Positions 58,970-64,000 of a stretch of 64,000 bases of DNA are shown here, one piece after another. Numbering within the stretch: the stretch's first letter is position 1; every line of letters starts with the position of its first letter. This DNA comes from Perkinsus marinus ATCC 50983 (Eukaryota; Perkinsozoa; Perkinsida; Perkinsidae), in assembly GCF_000006405.1 (NCBI RefSeq), contig NW_003217086.1, forward strand, positions 9,061 through 73,060, in the 5' to 3' direction. The translations under genes and the position numbers were made by a program. The notes beneath the pieces were generated by a model. It searched no databases, had not been told where the DNA came from, and saw only the letters and a list, made by a program, of their open reading frames with translations.

Positions 58970-60851
58970 ATGTCCGGTTTTAGAGGACGGCATCGCAACA
59001 GACAGCGCAAGAGAGTTCACCATTGGGCAGTGTGGACTTTTCGCGAGAAGGTGACTATGGCAGCATTTTGCCGTAATCTCAGTTCGTCGTGTAGGTATGT
59101 TCGGTAAGAATACTCCTCGTCATGGTCGTATCTGCAGTACTATTATGTTCATTATCGCAACCTGGTATCTTTTTCCCTTCAATCGATGTCGGAGTCTCCG
59201 AGCACATTTCAGTGGTTCCTTCTGGTCCTCATGATGGTGAGGTTAGTGCCACCTCTAGCTCAGTGGTCGAGTCTGTACGCACGATATCATCGAGTGAAAT
59301 ACAGAGTCTGATAAAGCGGGTCAAGAGCAATGCCCATCGAGCGGCAATTCGTGTCGTGGACCTCCCCGCTGAGTTTGATCCCGAGAGGCTCGTCCAGAAG
59401 TACCCTGAATGCGCCGAATGGCAATGGAGCAATGAATACAAGGTTGAATTATCGTGATGAACATCTCATCATCCCCTAGTTCAGTTCCCGAGAGACATAA
59501 GACGTGTATTGCGAGACTCGAGTGACGCTGATTGGTGTCTGGTACCGTTCATGACCAAGTGTTGGTTCAACCAAGTTGCCGGGTACCGTCTTGATAAAAT
59601 GGCAACAGCGGCATTGAAGGTGCCAACGATCGCGGCTTCTCTTCACGACCGCCATCTCAGGCACATCTCGTTAGGTCGTACACTTCATCCGAGACGACCC
59701 AGTTTTTTTCGAGGCTTGTCCGTCGAGGAAACAGGTCACGATTGATGCCTAGCTGTTTGTCTATACACGAGTGAGTACATCAGGTTTGGATATTCGCATC
59801 GGGAGTGGGCCCTACTATGCTCGGACCCAATTGGAAAGATATCATAAGTGGTCAAGACGTAGTTCTACTCCTGGCCGAAGGTCATTGAAATCTCCTCAGC
59901 TTCGTACCAATCATAGGCCATCAGGTGATCAGCTCGGTGGTTTCTATAATGCCAGCAAAGATATCATAATACCGGCAACGCCGAAGATGAGGGCACCTCA
60001 TCATGGTTATCACAGAAACCTCTTGGCCTTGTTCCGGGGTTCGACCGATTTACACCTCCGAGACGCCGAGGGACATGAAGTCCGTCGTCAGAATGTCTTG
60101 AGAGAGGCTCTGTTCGACAATTTGGGAGGAACGTAGGTCATCATCACTGCCTGATGAAAAGCGAAGACGAATGTCACCGTTCATTTGTAACGCTCAACAC
60201 TACAACTCGCTCCTATAGAGGTTCTCAACACTAGTGACTCGCAGCATGCATCTCTCAAGAAATTGTAGTCATCGAACTATTTCCTTGCTCACACAATCGA
60301 TGCGAATGCTTCTGTGGCTCAGGGCAGCGGACGTGCTCGTTGCTGCATTCTCCCCGACTTATGATGCTGAAATGAAAGACTCGATATTCTGCTTTATACC
60401 TCGCGGCAATACCCCATGGACGAGACGAATCTTCGACGCTATTATCTCGGGTTGCATCCCCGTTGTGAGGCTCTCATGAATACCAAACTCCAGCCTACTT
60501 CGTCAGTCGCAGGTCCTGTCCAACGCTATAGTATTCCCGTTTGAGTCCTTGCTCGACTGGTCGCTGTTCACGATCAAGCTTCCAGAGAGCTACGTCGTGA
60601 CGCAACCCAAAAACATAATCGGTCTCCTGCGTCGTATAGCGGCGGATCCCCGGCTCCTGTTTCCGCTACAGGAAAATCTCCGTGCTGTGTCACAGATGCT
60701 CACCGGGGGAAAGGGTGGCGAGGACTCCTTCACCCCATTAGAAGGTGTACTTAGTGCTCTGAGTGAAGGGAGAGGAGCGGTATCGAAAATCGAGAGGAAA
60801 ACAAACATACGGCTACAACTTTCTGGTCACAATCGACGGTATATGGGTTGA
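58970..60851 (+). CDS. Exostosin-family (GT47) glycosyltransferase, type II membrane protein
   Basis: The ATG at 58970 gives a basic cytosolic tail MSGFRGRHRNRQRKRVHHWA. Across an intron with acceptor near 59095 comes a signal-anchor (VRILLVMVVSAVLLCSLSQ), the usual Golgi type II layout. The lumenal part has VDLPAEFDPERLVQKYPECA (about 59370), VLRDSSDADWCLVPFMTK (about 59505), a middle region with LLALFRGSTD (about 60030) and the exostosin C-terminal block DSIFCFIPRGNTPWTRRIFD with AIISGCIPVV (about 60380-60465). FPFESLLDWSLFTIKLPE follows, and the protein ends at TGA 60849. Likely transfers sugar to surface or wall glycans; donor unknown. Exon joins between 59650 and 60350 are approximate. 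Confidence 0.82.
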
Positions 60852-62016
60852 TGAAGGAAACACTGGGAGACAAGTCGGGCCGAGCTTTCACGCTGGAGCT
60901 GTGCCACATCCTCATGCCTCCCTGTTATGGTCAGATGCTTTGTAATTCTTTCCTTCAAAATGCTTGAGTTATACTTTCAGTGAAGACGTGATTAAAGGGA
61001 TAAAGGCTTGGTGGTCTCGGTTCTCTGTCCAGCGAGGGGGATGAATAATTAGCCACGTACGCATGCACAGTCTCGCCGAATGGACAGGAAAGTAATCGAA
61101 CAAACCGAACTACATCTCAAACCCCACTGCGCGGCTTCGTTCGCGCATGGTCACCGTATCATGTCCAATGCAAAAGTGGGAAGCCCCATCTGCAGTAGCT
61201 GATGATCAATCTTGTTGCGAAGAAGAATGTATGAGCTACAACCTGTGTCTTGAGAAAGGATCGTACGAACTGTACGTAGGAGGAGTGTTGAAAGTGGCCC
61301 GTGAAATCTTGTACAGTATATATATATTGTATATAGCAAACTAGAGACTTTCGAGATAGTTTTTGAAACTTTCGGGAGGTCTTCAGATTCATCTCATACC
61401 CATATGGGGGCTCAAGCACCGCGATTCTCTCCGCTATTCAGCGCGAATAGCGCTGGTGTCCAACGTGTGTTCAACCGAGGCATAGCACATGTTGAATTAT
61501 CATTCGCTCTGTAGAATAATTTTGCTACCTCGTTACTTTTGTTGCGCTGTTCACCATGACACGGTTAGAGTCGTTCAATATTAAGTCCTGGATTAGACTA
61601 GTTGAGTTTTCTTTCCTCCTGACATCATCGACAGAATTGTGTAGGTATCGGTGTTGATGACAGTAGTCCATCCCCTTGGGATGGTACTAGTCGAACCTTT
61701 GACAGTGTCAAATTGACACTCATCTCTTTCACGCGTGATAAACTGCACTGTGTCACTCAACGCATCCGAGATGAACAACACAATGATAAATGCCAAACAG
61801 CAACGGAAATGTATACGACGAGCAGTGAATGCTATAAGGGCCTGTTTTTGATAAAGGGATTCGTAGGATCGATTTGAACGCCGCTTTTCACCGATGATAA
61901 CTATGGTGAGCGTGATGGCAACAAACGCCGTTTTTTCTGGGGGTGTGGTATCTGAATGTGACGTGGTCGTCGAACAGCACTAGCTTTCGGAAGGGAAACA
62001 TGGCGAATATAATCAA
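60852..62016. other. Unassigned stretch
   Basis: No gene supported. A minus-strand frame near 61840-61593 starts with a hydrophobic segment (AFIIVLFISDALSD) and could be a small secreted protein, but it has no in-frame ATG close by. Confidence 0.25.
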
Positions 62017-63243
62017 CTAACGACTCACTGATGAGACTCGCTCTCGCCTATCTTTCGGTCGCCATTTGTTGTTGTACGGCCTGGTATGCAAGCTCAGCTT
62101 GATCGTCATAATGCTCTGACGAGGTTCTTCCCTGCTACCACCCCCATGCGGGGGCTTGTAGAATTCGGGACATTTCAGCAATTGTAGTGCTTTATCACAA
62201 TCATATCTGATGACGTGTGAACATTTTGCCAACATGTAACGATTACTCGCCTCACTTCGCCAAGTGTAACACTCCCAGTGCCATATCAACTGAAAATGGT
62301 GCTCGATAATCCATCGAGGCTTTACCAGAGAAGCTGCGCAGACGACTGAAAGAGATCATTCCCGACTCGAAATTGTCTTCCCGCGCCACCTTGAACGTCT
62401 CGACCCATCATCGACTCCGTCCTGAACATTGTTGTGGGGCTTTCTCTCGATGTGGACAATTGTCTGTGCGGGCCACTGGTCCTCGGCTGTCTCCAAATAC
62501 TCGTCGATATCATCCGATGTGAGCCCGTTCGCCTCGGCTAAGTTTGGACTCCAAACCTGAGGTTCCGAGTGGCCAATAGCCAGAGAAGTGGGAGGAGATA
62601 CTCACACATTTTGACCGAACCACCGGATGACCGCGCCTCCATTCCCCGTAGGGTTGACACCAGAGCTTCGGGATCTCAGGCACTTGATATCCCGGACCAA
62701 CAGGAACGCTCTTATTGCCAGTTATTTCGAGCCTGTAGGCTTCCTGCCTCCTCTTTCGGCACGGACCGCACGAGTAGGATATGCCTGTGAGGTGAACATT
62801 CTCGGAGGGAGAACCGAATATACAGTCTCGCAGCGACCTTGTATTCCAAGCGCCTCGCGTGTATCCAAGCTGGACGGCCGGAGGTCTGCGCAATCGGTGT
62901 GATAAATGCGATTGCAGATGAAGCACCGAGCTCCCTCGCTAGGCCCGGCGGTCTGTTGCCGCTTCTCAGCATCAGGCGTCATCGAGTTCAAGCAAGGAGT
63001 CAGTCCAACGCCCAATACCAGAGGGTCGCCAACGGGAGGCCGGTCTGAAGAAAAGGGACGCAATCCAAGAACAGAACTCATATCCTTCTGTGCTCCCACC
63101 CGAGCTTGAAGCTGTACGAGCGTTGAGTACGTGGGCCTCGGTGAGGTTCGTTCTATCGCTACGTCTACGCTTCTTCTCCCCGATGACAGCCGAGGTCCGA
63201 CGGCGCTGAAAGTAAATGTCGCACATCCGGAGATTGGCATCAT
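62017..63243 (-). CDS. Unidentified multi-exon gene fragments
   Basis: Coding-like pieces on the minus strand: about 63243-62730 (including ARCFICNRIYHTDCADLRPS, a Cys/His cluster that could bind metal), about 62570-62390 (LAEANGLTSDDIDEYLETAE, QWPAQTIVHIERKPHNN) and about 62289-62017 (YMLAKCSHVIRYDCDKALQL, PYNNKWRPKDRRERV), stopping at 62017. Exon borders and start are unresolved, and it may be more than one gene. Confidence 0.3.
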
Positions 63244-64000
63244 TTCGGAACTGGGTTTCCAGGCATAGGCGCTATCCGCTTTATAAGGCTTCAGCCAGGA
63301 TGGCCAAAAATACGAGAATGGATTCGAGGATTCTCACGCCCGACTCACTCTCATTGGAACTACTATACCACCGCACAATGCGCATGGGGAGGACGGCTCG
63401 GATTTCGGAGTTCTCGGTAGAAACGACTGCCGAGATGGACCAGAGCCCGATGGAGAGATCGGACTCCATGAGCTGGAATGATCGGCGCTGCCTTCGCCGA
63501 CCCTAAACGATTCCGACACCATGTGAGTCTAAACCTTGAAGAGAGGAAGAAATCGAATCGATCGGAACCTCAGAGTCGATCCAGTACGAGATTCGCAAAT
63601 TCCAATCGCCCTAGGCGAAGAACTGAACGAGATACTAGCTGTAGATAGCCTGCTGGAATTCACCATGCAGACGCTGAATAGGACGACGACTCGCACAAAC
63701 AACTAGCTCAATAGCGAGCCGTCCTTGGACGATCACGTTTGGGAGTACGCAAGCGCACGACTACCAGTATTTCCCTCCTCGTCGCAAGTGTCTCGCGAAA
63801 TAGCGATCCAAGGAGTTCTCGATCTACGTGGTAGTTTCCGAGAGGTCATCGAGTTGAATCCGTGTCAGGAGTTGATGAGGGCCCAGCAGTGTTTGACAAA
63901 CACTCAAGTTGGACCTCTAAACCTCAATCGTTTTTGTGCGACAAGAGCCTCTCCGGCACGCGTATCACATGCCGTGCCGTCTCATGCAGCCAATGCATGA
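63244..64000. other. Unassigned right end of window
   Basis: Plus-strand stretches at 63540-63706 (LGEELNEILAVDSLLEFTMQ) and 63725-64000 (open to the edge) look partly coding, but no start or family is visible. Confidence 0.25.

Overview
The window is nuclear DNA of a protist alveolate, most likely Perkinsus or a close relative. Genes are split by many short GT-AG introns, often 45-60 bases, and lie on both strands without operon structure. Two copies of a sequence differing at one base from the 22-nt dinoflagellate/Perkinsus spliced leader (core CGTAGCCATCTTGGCTCAAG) sit in the LTRs of a retrotransposon. Other features that fit are class I (4Fe-4S) fumarases, a polycystin-type channel and a tetratricopeptide-like SNAP. 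The genus is an inference; nothing was searched.

Layout. 1-4.4 kb: minus-strand full-length ABCC (MRP-type) transporter, cut by the window edge. 5.9 kb: tRNA-Ala. 7.0-7.9 kb: Rab6. 8.5-12.3 kb: long coiled-coil protein whose second half is built from repeated small heptad exons. 13.3-13.9 kb: ZNRD2/p27-type zinc-ribbon protein. 14.0-15.8 kb: syntaxin-16/Tlg2 Qa-SNARE. 16.6 kb: tRNA-Gly. 17.2-18.0 kb: unidentified gene. 18.4-18.8 kb: secreted two-repeat Cys-rich protein. 19.8-21.9 kb: bromodomain plus NET (BET-like) protein and a further exon. 22.1-23.2 kb: unidentified, probably membrane, gene. 24.1-27.8 kb: membrane-anchored M14 carboxypeptidase. 28.3 kb: tRNA-Ser. 29.0-33.4 kb: two tandem class I fumarases. 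34.4-36.3 kb: perfect hairpins and a 56-bp minisatellite. 36.3-40.0 kb: CKK-domain (CAMSAP-like) disordered protein. 41.6-42.5 kb: probable GPI-anchored Cys-rich protein. 42.7-46.1 kb: polycystin-2/TRPP-like channel. 46.2-46.4 kb: second array of the 56-bp minisatellite in the opposite orientation. 46.7-48.8 kb: complete but non-autonomous LTR retrotransposon. 48.9-51.4 kb: CMGC-like protein kinase. 52.2-53.5 kb: SNAP (gamma-SNAP-like). 54.1-56.2 kb: mitochondrial-type aldehyde dehydrogenase. 58.1-58.8 kb: ribosomal protein uS13 (RPS18). 59.0-60.9 kb: exostosin-type (GT47) glycosyltransferase. 61-64 kb: coding-like fragments without recognisable family.

How the genes relate. Three genes belong to one trafficking theme: Rab6, syntaxin-16/Tlg2 and a SNAP. 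Rab6 and syntaxin-16 both serve endosome-to-trans-Golgi transport, and the coiled-coil protein between them has the general build of a tether, though that is inference. The rest are ordinary housekeeping or surface genes.

The strongest unusual signals are the spliced-leader sequence embedded in identical 183-bp LTRs of an element that keeps only gag and the integrase tail, the series of near-perfect hairpins with 1-3-nt loops, the inverted pair of minisatellite arrays, and the fumarase pair whose last exon is homogenised while the first exons and introns differ.
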